Shown here: positions 9,051 to 16,452 of the stretch, in pieces
Position numbering within the stretch: position 1 is the stretch's first letter
Layout of the letters: the number at the start of each line of letters is the position of its first letter
Made by a program: the position numbers and the translations under genes
From: Nocardioides aquaticus
Lineage (GTDB): Bacteria > Actinomycetota > Actinomycetes > Propionibacteriales > Nocardioidaceae
NCBI RefSeq assembly: GCF_018459925.1
Contig: NZ_CP075371.1
Span: 4,030,001-4,094,000 of the forward strand
Length of the DNA: 64,000 nt
Direction: 5' to 3'
Notes under the pieces: model-generated
Told to the model about the DNA's origin: nothing
Database searches by the model: none
Seen by the model: the letters and a program-made list of their open reading frames with translations, nothing else

Positions 9051-9871
9051 CGCTGCGCGGCGTACCGCGCGGGGGTCACCCCGGTGACGGCGCGGAAGTC
9101 GCGGGTCAGGTGAGCCTGGTCGGCGTACCCGAGGTCGGCGGCGACCTCGGCCAGGGACACGGCCGAGGTCGCCGCGAGACGCCCGGCGACCTCCTGCAGC
9201 CGGCGTCGCTGCACCAGCCACTTCGGGTTCAGCCCGACCCGGCGGGCGGTCAGCCGCTGCAGTGCGCGCTCGCCCAGCCCGAAGGCCTCGCACACCTGGC
9301 CCACCCGCAGCACGGTGGGGTCGGTCTCGACGTGCTCCACCACGGCGTTCACCAGCCGCCCCTCGTCGTCGACCGGCGGCAGCGACCGGAGCGCGTCGTC
9401 CATCGCGGCCAGGGCCGCCTGCTGCCGACCCGCGTCCGCCGGGTCCCCGCCCAGCGCCGCGCGCACCGCCCCGACCAGCGCGGTCCCCGGCAGGCCCGGC
9501 ACGTCCTCGAGCGGCACCACCCGGTCGGTGATCGTCGAGACGGCGTCACCGAGGACCATCGACCCGGCCGCGGGCTGCAGCATCACCCCGCAGGCCCAGC
9601 CCGACCCGCTCAGCTCCTGCACCGAGAGTCCGGTCGCGGGGCCGTAGAAGCGGGCGTAGTCCGCGGCGACGACCACCAGGCAGACGGGGTAGCGCAGCAC
9701 CCGCTGCACCGTCACCTGGCCGGGCGGCAGCGACCAGACCGGCAGCCAGTAACGGCGCGCGACCCCGGCCAGGTCCGCGGACGGCTCGAACCGGTGCACC
9801 GGTGGGCTCCAGCCGCGGGCGTCGCGCAGGTGCGCCCGCTCGACGTCGTCCGCCCCCTCCCGCTCCGCCAC
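9041..9871 (-). CDS. AraC family transcriptional regulator
   Basis: A 276-aa regulator. The C-terminal 100 residues carry the double helix-turn-helix of AraC proteins (VCEAFGLGERALQRLTARRV and SLAEVAADLGYADQAHLTRD, then FRAVTGVTPARYAAQRRG, the family signature). The N-terminal part resembles the DUF6597-type sensing domain found in many actinobacterial AraC proteins (HRFEPSADLAGVARRYWLPV). GTG at 9871 is the first sensible start. The gene is divergent from the DinB-like gene at 9921 with only 49 nt between, so that gene is the likely target. Confidence 0.88.
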   Translation of the reverse strand: MAEREGADDVERAHLRDARGWSPPVHRFEPSADLAGVARRYWLPVWSLPPGQVTVQRVLRYPVCLVVVAADYARFYGPATGLSVQELSGSGWACGVMLQPAAGSMVLGDAVSTITDRVVPLEDVPGLPGTALVGAVRAALGGDPADAGRQQAALAAMDDALRSLPPVDDEGRLVNAVVEHVETDPTVLRVGQVCEAFGLGERALQRLTARRVGLNPKWLVQRRRLQEVAGRLAATSAVSLAEVAADLGYADQAHLTRDFRAVTGVTPARYAAQRRG

Positions 9872-9920
9872 CGTCGGATTCTTGCAAGACCGCCCCCGCC
9901 CCGTCCGGGACGCTGGCCGC

Positions 9921-10466
9921 ATGCACCCCGCCCTCGCGCAGCACCTCGCCGACGCCGATCGCTTCAGCACGACCGTCACCGCGGTCGACCGGGCCGCGGC
10001 CTGGTCCTCCCCCAGCCCGTGCGAGGACTGGGACGCCGCCGCGGTCCTCGACCACGTGGTCGACACCCAACGCGACTTCCTGGCGCAGCGTGGGGTCGAC
10101 ACCGGCCCCCGACCGACCGGCGGCCCGGCCGCCGTCTGGGGCGAGCACCAGGAGCTCGTACGCCGGGTGGCCGCCGACGACGACCTCGTCGGGGCCCCCT
10201 ACGACGGGTACTTCGGGCCGACCACCCTGGCGGACACGCTGCGCGACTTCTACGGCTTCGACCTGCTGGTCCACCGCTGGGACCTCGGCCGGGCCGCCGG
10301 GCTCGACGTCACCTGGGACGACCGCCAGGCCGACGCGGTCGAGGTGGCGTTGGACGGGTTCGGAGACTCGCTGTACATGGACGGCATCTGCCGCCCGGCG
10401 GTCGAGCCTCCGGCGGGCGCCTCGCGACAGGCCCGGCTGCTGGCCAGGACGGGCCGTCAGGCCTGA
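9921..10466 (+). CDS. TIGR03086-type metal-binding protein (DinB-like fold)
   Basis: A 181-aa four-helix protein of the TIGR03086/maleylpyruvate isomerase N-terminal type. SPSPCEDWDAAAVLDHVVDT carries the first metal-ligand histidine in the usual PxxWDVxxLxxHL position, and FDLLVHRWDLGRAAG the later histidine. Many actinobacterial members use mycothiol or have no known function. It starts with ATG and is divergently arranged with the AraC regulator. Its last 10 bases overlap the end of the convergent zinc-ribbon gene. Confidence 0.82.
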   Translation: MHPALAQHLADADRFSTTVTAVDRAAAWSSPSPCEDWDAAAVLDHVVDTQRDFLAQRGVDTGPRPTGGPAAVWGEHQELVRRVAADDDLVGAPYDGYFGPTTLADTLRDFYGFDLLVHRWDLGRAAGLDVTWDDRQADAVEVALDGFGDSLYMDGICRPAVEPPAGASRQARLLARTGRQA

Positions 10467-10870
10467 CCCGCGCCTCCGTCGGAACGCTGGCTGCCCGCCG
10501 CGTCGATCCCCAGCCGTACGCCGTGGCCGACGACGCCGACCAGCACCAGCGCGACACCGGCGAGCCCGACGGCCCAGGAGGCCACCGCCAGCAGCACCGC
10601 CACCGCCACCGGCTCCGCGTCACCGGTCGCATCACCGCTGCCGGCGACGGCGAGCGCGACCCCGCGCACCACGAGCGCGACCACCAGCAGGACGACGCCG
10701 GTGGCGACGCGGTTCGCGATCTCCCGACGCGCCGCGACCCGGACCGTGTCGCGGTCCGGCGACGGCGCCGCCGCGGCCGGGAAGTCGGGGTCGGCGACCT
10801 GGTCGGCGCCGCACCGCGGGCACACGAACATCCCGTCCCGGACGTCGTGCTCGTTCACGCAGGTCCACAT
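10457..10870 (-). CDS. Zinc-ribbon membrane protein of unknown function
   Basis: A 137-aa protein. The N-terminus has a small zinc-finger-like pattern (WTCVNEHDVRDGMFVCPRCG, with Cys-Cys-Cys and a possible His ligand), followed by a Pro/Ala linker and two membrane helices (about residues 58-75 and 90-112). ATG at 10870 follows a purine-rich GAGAC. Proteins of this build are common in actinomycetes and have no assigned function; the ribbon suggests a membrane-tethered regulatory or assembly role. Confidence 0.65.
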   Translation of the reverse strand: MWTCVNEHDVRDGMFVCPRCGADQVADPDFPAAAAPSPDRDTVRVAARREIANRVATGVVLLVVALVVRGVALAVAGSGDATGDAEPVAVAVLLAVASWAVGLAGVALVLVGVVGHGVRLGIDAAGSQRSDGGAGQA

Positions 10871-10903
10871 TCGAGGTCTCCTGGGGTGCGCTCGCCGGGT
10901 CGG

Positions 10904-11680
10904 TTACTTCGGGGGCATCCGGATCCCGCCGTCCACCCGGACGACCTCGCCGTTCATGTAGGGGTTGGTCAGGCACTCCATCACCATCGAGGCCAGCTCG
11001 TCAGGCACGCCGAGCCGCTTGGGGAACAGCACCGACTCGCCGAGCTTGGCCTTGAACGCCTCGGCGTCCTCGCCCTCGCCGTAGATCGGGGTGTCGATCA
11101 GGCCCGGGGCGACGGTGTTGAGGCGGATCCCGACCGCCGCCAGGTCGCGCGCGACCGGGAGGGTCATCCCGACCACGCCGCCCTTGGAGGAGGAGTACGC
11201 CGCCTGCCCGATCTGGCCGTCGAAGGCCGCCACGCTGGCCACGTTGACGATCGCGCCGCGGCAGCCGTCGGCGTCGGCGTCGCTGTGGCTCATGGCGGTC
11301 GCGGCCTGGCGGACCACGTCGAAGGTGCCGATCAGGTTGATCGCGACGACCTTGGTGAACGCCTCCAGCGAGTGCGCCGACTCCGGGGTGCCGTCGCGGC
11401 CGACGGTGCGCTGGGCCCAGCCGATGCCGGCGGAGTTGACCACCGCGCGGAGCGGGGCGATCTCGGAGGCCGCGCGCACGGCGGCGGCGATCTGCTCGGT
11501 GTCGGTGACGTCGACCTGGGCGAAGACGCCCCCGATCTCGGCGGCCAGCGCCTCGCCCTTGTCGGCCTGCAGGTCGGCCACCACGACGGTGGCGCCGCGG
11601 GCGGCGAGCTGGCGGGCGGCGGCGGCACCGATGCCGGAGGCCGCGCCGGTGACGAGGGCGACAGATCCGTTCAAGTCCAT
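10904..11680 (-). CDS. SDR family oxidoreductase (3-hydroxyacyl-CoA dehydrogenase type)
   Basis: A 258-aa classical short-chain dehydrogenase. The NAD(P)-binding TGAASGIG, the structural NSAG (here in place of NNAG), the catalytic Ser (VNVASVA), and YSSSKGG are in order; VVVADLQ after strand 2 has an Asp that favours NAD over NADP. The sequence around APGLIDTPIYGEG resembles the 3-hydroxyacyl-CoA dehydrogenase type-2 subgroup, so beta-oxidation of an acyl-CoA is the best guess. A TAGGCT box 7 nt upstream of the ATG suggests a leaderless message. Confidence 0.88.
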   Translation of the reverse strand: MDLNGSVALVTGAASGIGAAAARQLAARGATVVVADLQADKGEALAAEIGGVFAQVDVTDTEQIAAAVRAASEIAPLRAVVNSAGIGWAQRTVGRDGTPESAHSLEAFTKVVAINLIGTFDVVRQAATAMSHSDADADGCRGAIVNVASVAAFDGQIGQAAYSSSKGGVVGMTLPVARDLAAVGIRLNTVAPGLIDTPIYGEGEDAEAFKAKLGESVLFPKRLGVPDELASMVMECLTNPYMNGEVVRVDGGIRMPPK

Positions 11681-11687
11681 GGCGGGC

Positions 11688-11693
11688 AGCCTA
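11688..11693 (-). promoter_or_regulatory. -10 box for a leaderless SDR transcript
   Basis: On the minus strand TAGGCT lies 7 nt before the ATG at 11680, the spacing expected when transcription begins at the start codon. No ribosome site is present. Confidence 0.5.
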
Positions 11694-11705
11694 GGACCCC
11701 CTGAC

Positions 11706-12545
11706 CTAGAGCGTGGTCGTGCCCCGCGCGAGCACGACCGCCGGCCCGGTCATCCGGACCCGGCCGTCCACCACCGCGATCGACAGCGTCCCGCCCGGCA
11801 CGTCCACCCGGTACGCCGTGCCCTCCGGCGCGCCGTCGGCCGCGGCCGCCGCGGCCATCACCGCGCAGGCGCCGGTGCCGCAGGAGCGGGTCTCCCCCGA
11901 GCCGCGCTCGTGCACCCGGAGCGCCACGTGGTGCGGACCGCGTCGTACGACGAGCTCGACGTTGACGCCGGCGGGGTAGACGGCTGCGTCGTAGGCGGGC
12001 GCGGCCAGCGGCTGGCCGGGGCCCGACAGGCCGTCGAGGTCCTCGCCGTCGGCGAGGAAGGCGACCGCGTGGGGGTTGCCGACGTCGACGTGGGTGGCGG
12101 GCCAGGTACGCCCGTCGAGCGAGACCTCGGTGGTGCCGAGCAGGCGCGCCAGGCCCATGTCGACGGTCAGCCGGCCGTCGTCCTCGACAGTCACGGTCTT
12201 GACCCCGTCGCGGGTGCCGACCGCGATCGGGGCGGCAGGGTCGACCAGGCCCTCCTGGACCAGGTGCAGGGCGAAGACGCGGACCCCGTTGCCGCACATC
12301 TCGCTGACAGAGCCGTCGGCGTTGCGGTAGTCCATGAACCAGGTGCCGTCCTCGGGCCGCGTGGAGCGCACCACGCGCAGCACGCCGTCGCCGCCGATCC
12401 CGGCCCGGCGGTGGCACAGCGCGCGTACCCGGGTCTGCCACGCGTCCTCGTCGAGGCCGCCGTGGACGGTGCCGTCGTGGTCGGGCAGCAGCACGAAGTC
12501 GTTCTCGGTGCCGTGGCCCTTGAGGAACGGGTAGGGCGCGCTCAC
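11706..12545 (-). CDS. dapF: Diaminopimelate epimerase DapF
   Basis: Converts LL- to meso-diaminopimelate for lysine and peptidoglycan synthesis. The 279-aa protein has the two-domain DapF fold with both catalytic cysteines: EMCGNGVRVF (first half) and RSCGTGACAVMAA (second half); GHGTENDFVLL at the N-terminus and GIGGDG are also family hallmarks. GTG at 12545 overlaps the stop of the upstream flavoprotein gene by 4 nt (GTGA). dapF near miaA and hflX is the usual actinobacterial order. Confidence 0.96.
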   Translation of the reverse strand: MSAPYPFLKGHGTENDFVLLPDHDGTVHGGLDEDAWQTRVRALCHRRAGIGGDGVLRVVRSTRPEDGTWFMDYRNADGSVSEMCGNGVRVFALHLVQEGLVDPAAPIAVGTRDGVKTVTVEDDGRLTVDMGLARLLGTTEVSLDGRTWPATHVDVGNPHAVAFLADGEDLDGLSGPGQPLAAPAYDAAVYPAGVNVELVVRRGPHHVALRVHERGSGETRSCGTGACAVMAAAAAADGAPEGTAYRVDVPGGTLSIAVVDGRVRMTGPAVVLARGTTTL

Positions 12546-13168
12546 GAGTAGAGCCCCTCGGCGTAGGACGGGCCGTAGTACGCGTCGAGCTCCTCGAGGG
12601 TCCGCTCGTCGGGCTCCAGGGAGTGCGCGAGGACGGCCCGGCGCGGGACGCGACCCTCCGGGTCCCAGCTCGTCGGGTCCCACAGGCCGGAGCGCAGGAA
12701 CGCCTTCGAGCAGTGGAAGAAGACGTCCTCCACCGCGACCTCGACCGCCAGGAGGGGACGGTGCCCGCGCACCTCCAGGTCGTCGAACCAAGGGGCGTCG
12801 CTGACCAACCGGGCGCGGCCGTTGACGCGCAGGGTGTCGCCGCGGCCGGGGATGACGAAGAGCAGCCCGACGTACGGGTTCTCCAGCACGTTGCGGTAGC
12901 CGTCGACGCGACGGTTGCCGGGCCGCTCGGCGATCGCCACGGTGCGGTCGTCCACGACGTGCGTGAGCCAGCCGGCGGGGTCGCCCTTGGGTGAGGCGTC
13001 GCAACGGCCGTCGGCGTCGGCGGTGGCCAGCACGCAGAACGGGGACGCGGCAAGCCAGTCGCGGTCGACGTCGGTCAGCGCGTCGCGGCCCTTGTCCCGG
13101 GCCCGTGCGGTCGGCTCGCCGACCAGGGCCACGAGGTCCTCGAGGGTGTCGACGGTGCGGGTGCTCAC
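12542..13168 (-). CDS. Pyridoxamine 5'-phosphate oxidase-like flavoprotein
   Basis: A 208-aa split-barrel FMN protein of the MSMEG_1061-like PPOX subgroup. FCVLATADADGRCDASPKGD is the typical first barrel strand pair, VDGYRNVLENPYVGLLFVIP an FMN phosphate region, and FFHCSKAFLRSGLWDP the conserved C-terminal motif of this subgroup. Probable role: FMN-dependent reduction or oxygen detoxification; the substrate is unknown. The GTG start at 13168 has TAGCGT 6 nt upstream, suggesting a leaderless message covering this gene and dapF. The gene's start overlaps the miaA stop by 4 nt, so miaA read-through is also possible. Confidence 0.86.
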   Translation of the reverse strand: MSTRTVDTLEDLVALVGEPTARARDKGRDALTDVDRDWLAASPFCVLATADADGRCDASPKGDPAGWLTHVVDDRTVAIAERPGNRRVDGYRNVLENPYVGLLFVIPGRGDTLRVNGRARLVSDAPWFDDLEVRGHRPLLAVEVAVEDVFFHCSKAFLRSGLWDPTSWDPEGRVPRRAVLAHSLEPDERTLEELDAYYGPSYAEGLYS

Positions 13169-14103
13169 GGGCCCACGCTAGCCGCGGCGACAGCCTGCAG
13201 CGCCACCGAGAGACGGTCGGGGTCGTCGTGGTCCACCCAGGTGATCCGGGGGTCCTTGCGCCACCACCCCAGCTGGCGGCGCGCGAAGCGCCGGGTCGCG
13301 ACGACCGTGCGCTCGACGGCATCGGCGCGGGTCAGCTCGCCGGCGAGGTGGGCGGCGGCCTCGGGGTAGCCGATCGCGCGGGAGGCGGTCAGGCCCTGCG
13401 CCAGCCCCTGGTCGAGCAGCCGGCGCACCTCGTCGAGCAACCCTGCGTCGTACATCTGCTCCACCCGGCGGGCGATCCTGGCGTCGAGGACGGGGCGGTC
13501 GATCGCGAGGCCGACCTGGACGGTGGCCGGGTCGACGTACGTCATCGCCGGCAGGGTGGCGGTGTAGGAGCGGCCGGTCAGCTCGCCGACCTCGAGCGCG
13601 CGGACGACGCGGCGACCGTTGGCCGGCTCGATCGTGGCTGCGGCCGCGGGGTCGAGGTCGGCCAGCTCGGCGTGCAGCGCGGGGGCGCCCACCTCGTCGA
13701 GGCGCTGCTCCCAGCGCGCGCGGACGGCGGGGTCCGTGCCGGGGAACTCGAACCGGTCGAGCACCGCGCGCGTGTAGAGCGCCGAGCCGCCCACCAGCAC
13801 CGGCACCGCACCGCGGGCGCGCACCTCGGCGATCGTGCGCCGGGCGAGCACCTGGAACGCGGCGACGTTGGCGGGCTCGGTGACGTCGAGCAGGTCGAGC
13901 AGGTGGTGGGGCACCCCGCGCCGCTCGTCGGGGGCCAGCGTGGCCGTGCCGACGTCCATCCCGCGGTAGAGCTGCATCGCGTCGGTGTTGACCACCTCGC
14001 CGCCCAGCCGCTCGGCCAGGTCGAGGGACAGACCGGTCTTGCCGGCCGCGGTCGGGCCCACCACGGCGACGATCGGGGGAGGGCCATGTCGGTAGTCTGG
14101 CAA
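13165..14103 (-). CDS. miaA: tRNA dimethylallyltransferase MiaA (start uncertain)
   Basis: Transfers dimethylallyl to A37 of tRNAs reading U-starting codons; MiaB (downstream in the pathway, gene at 16789) then thiomethylates it. The P-loop GPTAAGKTG, DAMQLYRGMDVGTA, GGSALYTRAVLD, the tRNA-contacting SRAIGYPEAAAHL and ARRQLGWWRKD are all present. The open frame has only a TTG (14103) before the P-loop. Adding one G to the G5 run at 14075-14079 would instead link the frame to an ATG at 14087, giving MALPPIVAVVGPTAAGK, a normal MiaA N-terminus of 307 aa. The end is firm, the start is not. Confidence 0.93.
   Translation of the reverse strand: MPDYRHGPPPIVAVVGPTAAGKTGLSLDLAERLGGEVVNTDAMQLYRGMDVGTATLAPDERRGVPHHLLDLLDVTEPANVAAFQVLARRTIAEVRARGAVPVLVGGSALYTRAVLDRFEFPGTDPAVRARWEQRLDEVGAPALHAELADLDPAAAATIEPANGRRVVRALEVGELTGRSYTATLPAMTYVDPATVQVGLAIDRPVLDARIARRVEQMYDAGLLDEVRRLLDQGLAQGLTASRAIGYPEAAAHLAGELTRADAVERTVVATRRFARRQLGWWRKDPRITWVDHDDPDRLSVALQAVAAASVGP
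13175..13180 (-). promoter_or_regulatory. -10 box for the PPOX-dapF unit
   Basis: TAGCGT on the minus strand, 6 nt before the GTG at 13168; spacing fits a leaderless transcript. The box lies inside the miaA 3' end. Confidence 0.4.
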
Positions 14104-14107
14104 GCGT

Positions 14108-14127
14108 CGACCCCGATCACGGGGTCG
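14108..14127. promoter_or_regulatory. Perfect inverted repeat between miaA and the antitoxin-like gene
   Basis: CGACCCCG / CGGGGTCG arms of 8 nt around ATCA fill the 42-nt gap between two divergent genes. It could be an operator or a 5' hairpin for either gene. Confidence 0.4.
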
Positions 14128-14145
14128 CAGCCACCAGGAGGACCG

Positions 14146-14421
14146 ATGAGCTTTCTCGACGATGCGAAGAAGAAGCTGACCAGGGCCGTCGACCAGCACG
14201 GCGACAAGATCTCCCAGGGGATCGACAAGGCCGCCGCGGCCGCCGACAAGCGCACCGGTGGCAAGCACGGCGACAAGATCGGCAAGGCGAGCGTCAGGGC
14301 CAAGGAGGCCCTGGAGAAGCTCGACGGCAAGAACGACGACTTCCGCGGCCCCGGCTCGACCGGCCCCGACGGCCCCACGGGCCCGACCGGCCCGACCGGC
14401 CCCACGGGTCCCCGCCCGTGA
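14146..14421 (+). CDS. Rv0909/MT0933-type antitoxin-like protein with collagen-like tail
   Basis: A 91-aa Lys/Ala/Asp-rich protein. SFLDDAKKKLTRAVDQHGDK and the repeated HGDKI segments match the MT0933/Rv0909 antitoxin-like family of actinomycetes, small charged helical proteins whose toxin partners are often absent. The last 20 residues are Gly-X-Thr repeats (GPTGPTGPTGPTGP) from a 9-nt DNA tandem repeat at about 14362-14409, resembling a collagen-like tail. AGGAGG lies just before the ATG. No toxin gene lies beside it; the next three genes overlap by 4 nt each and look like one operon. Confidence 0.75.
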   Translation: MSFLDDAKKKLTRAVDQHGDKISQGIDKAAAAADKRTGGKHGDKIGKASVRAKEALEKLDGKNDDFRGPGSTGPDGPTGPTGPTGPTGPRP

Positions 14422-14645
14422 GCGGCAACGCCTCGACCAGCGACCCCACCATCGAGCCGGAGGACGGCACCAGCACCACGCCGGCCACCGAGGCCGACGA
14501 CGCGGCGCCCGACCCGGCCGCGATGGGCACCCCGCCCGGCGAGCACTCCAGCGAGCTGCCCGGCGACAACGACGGCGACCCCGCGGAGGCGCCCGACCAG
14601 GAGGCCAACGCCGAGGAGTCCGAGCAGGGCCAGCCCTCCCAGTGA
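14418..14645 (+). CDS. Small acidic disordered protein
   Basis: A 75-aa protein rich in Asp, Glu, Pro, Ser and Thr with no hydrophobic core, no cysteine and no membrane segment (for example PGDNDGDPAEAPDQEANAEE). It is kept as a gene because its GTG overlaps the preceding stop and its stop overlaps the Nudix GTG, both by 4 nt. Function is unknown. It resembles in composition the products at 15142 and 16453. Confidence 0.55.
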   Translation: MSGNASTSDPTIEPEDGTSTTPATEADDAAPDPAAMGTPPGEHSSELPGDNDGDPAEAPDQEANAEESEQGQPSQ

Positions 14646-15145
14646 CCACGACCCACGGCCGCTTCGTGGTCGTGCCGGCCGCCTACGTCTTCCTGCTGCG
14701 CGACGTCGCGGGCGGCACCGAGGTGCTCCTGCAGCTGCGCCGCGGCACCGGGTTCATGGACGGGCACTGGGCCGCCGCGGCGGCCGGTCACGTCGAGCGC
14801 GGCGAGACCGCCGACGGTGCGGCGCGCCGCGAGGCCCGGGAGGAGATCGGCGTCGAGGTCGGCGAGCTGACCTTCGTCACCGCCATGCAGCGCACCCGGG
14901 GCGGGGAGCCGATCGACGAGCGGGTCGACTTCTTCTTCTCCACCCGCGAGTGGCGCGGCGAGCCGTCGCTGCAGGAGCCGGACAAGTCGGCCGGGTTGCG
15001 CTGGTGTGCGCTCGCCGAGCTCGACGACCTGCCCGACCCCGTGGTGCCGCACGAGCGGCACGTCCTCGCTAGCCTGCACGCGGGCGCTGTCGCGCCCTAC
15101 ACGACCTTCGGGTTCAGCCCCGATCTTCTCGAGGAGGACGTATGA
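14642..15145 (+). CDS. NUDIX hydrolase
   Basis: A 167-aa Nudix enzyme that cleaves a nucleoside diphosphate linked to another group. The Nudix box is complete: GHVERGETADGAARREAREE followed by IG, with the metal-binding REAREE core. VVVPAAYVFLLRD and LLQLRRGTGFMDGHWA are typical of small MutT-like pyrophosphatases. The substrate cannot be chosen. GTG overlaps the previous stop and its TGA overlaps the next ATG, placing it centrally in the 14146-15411 operon. Confidence 0.9.
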   Translation: MTTTHGRFVVVPAAYVFLLRDVAGGTEVLLQLRRGTGFMDGHWAAAAAGHVERGETADGAARREAREEIGVEVGELTFVTAMQRTRGGEPIDERVDFFFSTREWRGEPSLQEPDKSAGLRWCALAELDDLPDPVVPHERHVLASLHAGAVAPYTTFGFSPDLLEEDV

Positions 15146-15411
15146 ACAGCCAGGACCCCGGCCCCAAGCCCGAGCCCGAGGCCGAGTCCGGCGAGGTCAA
15201 CCCCGGCGGCGCCGACGCGGTGCACTCCTCCAGCGCCGACGGCGTGGAGCGCGTCGACGCCGTGCCCGCCGACCTCGACCCCTCGCTCAACCCCGCGGTC
15301 GACGACGCCCTGCCCGACGAGATGCGCCAGGGCGAGGACACCGACACCAAGGCGACCCGCGAGGACGAGGACGCCGACGACGTCGACCCCGAGGACGAAG
15401 CCCCCGTCTGA
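15142..15411 (+). CDS. Small acidic disordered protein
   Basis: An 89-aa protein of mostly Pro, Glu, Asp and Ala (PEPEAESGEVNPGGADAVHS; ATREDEDADDVDPEDEAPV), with no fold signal. A GAGGAGG ribosome site and ATGA overlap with the Nudix gene support translation. Function is unknown; strong acidity suggests a flexible partner or chaperone-like shield. Confidence 0.6.
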   Translation: MNSQDPGPKPEPEAESGEVNPGGADAVHSSSADGVERVDAVPADLDPSLNPAVDDALPDEMRQGEDTDTKATREDEDADDVDPEDEAPV

Positions 15412-15414
15412 CGT

Positions 15415-15513
15415 CGACGAAAGAACGTACACAAGCACCGGATCGGGCCGCTTACGTCCACGTTTCCGCAGGTCACGCTATCTGCGAAGTCCCTTGTGTA
15501 CGTTCTTTCGTCG
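15415..15513. repeat. Long inverted repeat between convergent genes
   Basis: Two perfect 21-nt arms (15415-15435 and 15493-15513, core GACGAAAGAACGTACAC) flank a 57-nt spacer. The right arm encodes residues near the C-terminus of the nuclease-like gene and the spacer contains its stop codon. It could act as a two-way terminator; the arm length is far above what termination needs. Confidence 0.7.
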
Positions 15514-16363
15514 TGTCCACCAGGATCCGGCGGACCCAGGCCTGGTCGCCCATGACGTGCTCGTAGGCGAATCGCAGGACGGTCCACCCGGCCGCCACCA
15601 TCTCGTCGTAGCGCCGGCAGTCGAACGCTAGGGCCGATCGATCCCCGTGCCAGGTGAACGAGTCCGCCTCGAGGACGATCCGGGCGTCCAGGTCGACCAG
15701 GTCCGGGCGCCCCAGGAAGACCCCGCCCCACCAGAGCGGGCGCTGCGGCACGACCTGCAGGCCGGGCACGTCGAGCGCGATCGCCCGCAGCACCGACTCG
15801 AAGGGGTTGGCGGCCCGGTGGTCCGCGACGGACACCACGCGCCTGGCCTCGGGCGCGCCGATGCCACGGAGGCCGTCGGCCAGGACGCGCAGGCGCCGCG
15901 GACCGACCCCGGCTCGCAACGCCGAGTCGGCGACAGCGAGGGCCTCGTCGAACGGCAGGCCGCGAAGGCAGTCGGTCAGGGTCCGGTCCGGCGACGTCAC
16001 CCGGCTACCACCGACGACACGGACGTCGTCAGGACCGAGCACGGCACGGTGGATCGTTGCGGTGCGCTCCTGCGCGGGGGTCAGCCGCCGGTTGCGCATG
16101 ACGGTGACATCCGGCCTTGCAGGCAGGTGCTTGACCGCCCACCCGTGGTGGACGGCCGCCTGCCGGAACGACAGGACACCGGTCAAGGCGTGGGCGACCT
16201 GACGCGCCCCCTCGACAGCCGGCAGCGCGAAACGGCCCCGGGCGATCTGACGCAGCCGCGCGTCGGCGAGCGCCGAGTCCAGGTCGGCCCGCGTCACCAC
16301 GGCCTCCAGCTGGGCGCGGGTCGCCACGCCCCCGAGCTCGGCCAGCACCTCCACGACGTCCAC
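15473..16363 (-). CDS. AbiEi-type winged-helix protein with Vsr/DUF559-like nuclease domain
   Basis: A 296-aa fusion common in actinomycetes. The N-terminal about 80 residues form a winged helix like the AbiEi antitoxin N-domain (VATRAQLEAVVTRADLDSAL). The C-terminal about 100 residues look like a very-short-patch-repair/PD-(D/E)XK fold: RPDLVD, then IVLEADSFTWHGDRSALAFD and YDEMVAAGWTVLRFAYEHV. Such proteins are often annotated as type IV antitoxins or DUF559 proteins, but no AbiEii toxin is adjacent. GTG at 16363 was chosen; a GTG at 16381 is possible. The last residues lie in the 21-nt inverted repeat. Confidence 0.75.
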   Translation of the reverse strand: MDVVEVLAELGGVATRAQLEAVVTRADLDSALADARLRQIARGRFALPAVEGARQVAHALTGVLSFRQAAVHHGWAVKHLPARPDVTVMRNRRLTPAQERTATIHRAVLGPDDVRVVGGSRVTSPDRTLTDCLRGLPFDEALAVADSALRAGVGPRRLRVLADGLRGIGAPEARRVVSVADHRAANPFESVLRAIALDVPGLQVVPQRPLWWGGVFLGRPDLVDLDARIVLEADSFTWHGDRSALAFDCRRYDEMVAAGWTVLRFAYEHVMGDQAWVRRILVDTTKERTQGTSQIA

Positions 16364-16440
16364 GCGCCCAGCATCGACCACCGCGCGCCCGGCCCGCCGG
16401 CGTCGTCCACAGGTGTGGCGCCCGCACCCCGGTCCGCCCG

Positions 16441-16446
16441 TAGGGT
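16441..16446 (+). promoter_or_regulatory. -10 box for a leaderless transcript
   Basis: TAGGGT lies 6 nt before the ATG at 16453, with no ribosome site between; fits transcription starting at the start codon. Confidence 0.55.
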
Positions 16447-16452
16447 CGGCGG

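Noticed and set aside
14361..14416. Short tandem repeat considered as a CRISPR array
   Set aside because: The repeat unit is 9 nt without spacers and encodes Gly-Pro-Thr in frame; no cas gene is present in the window.
14146..14421. Complete toxin-antitoxin module at the antitoxin-like gene
   Set aside because: No adjacent gene looks like a toxin; the neighbours are a disordered protein and a Nudix hydrolase.
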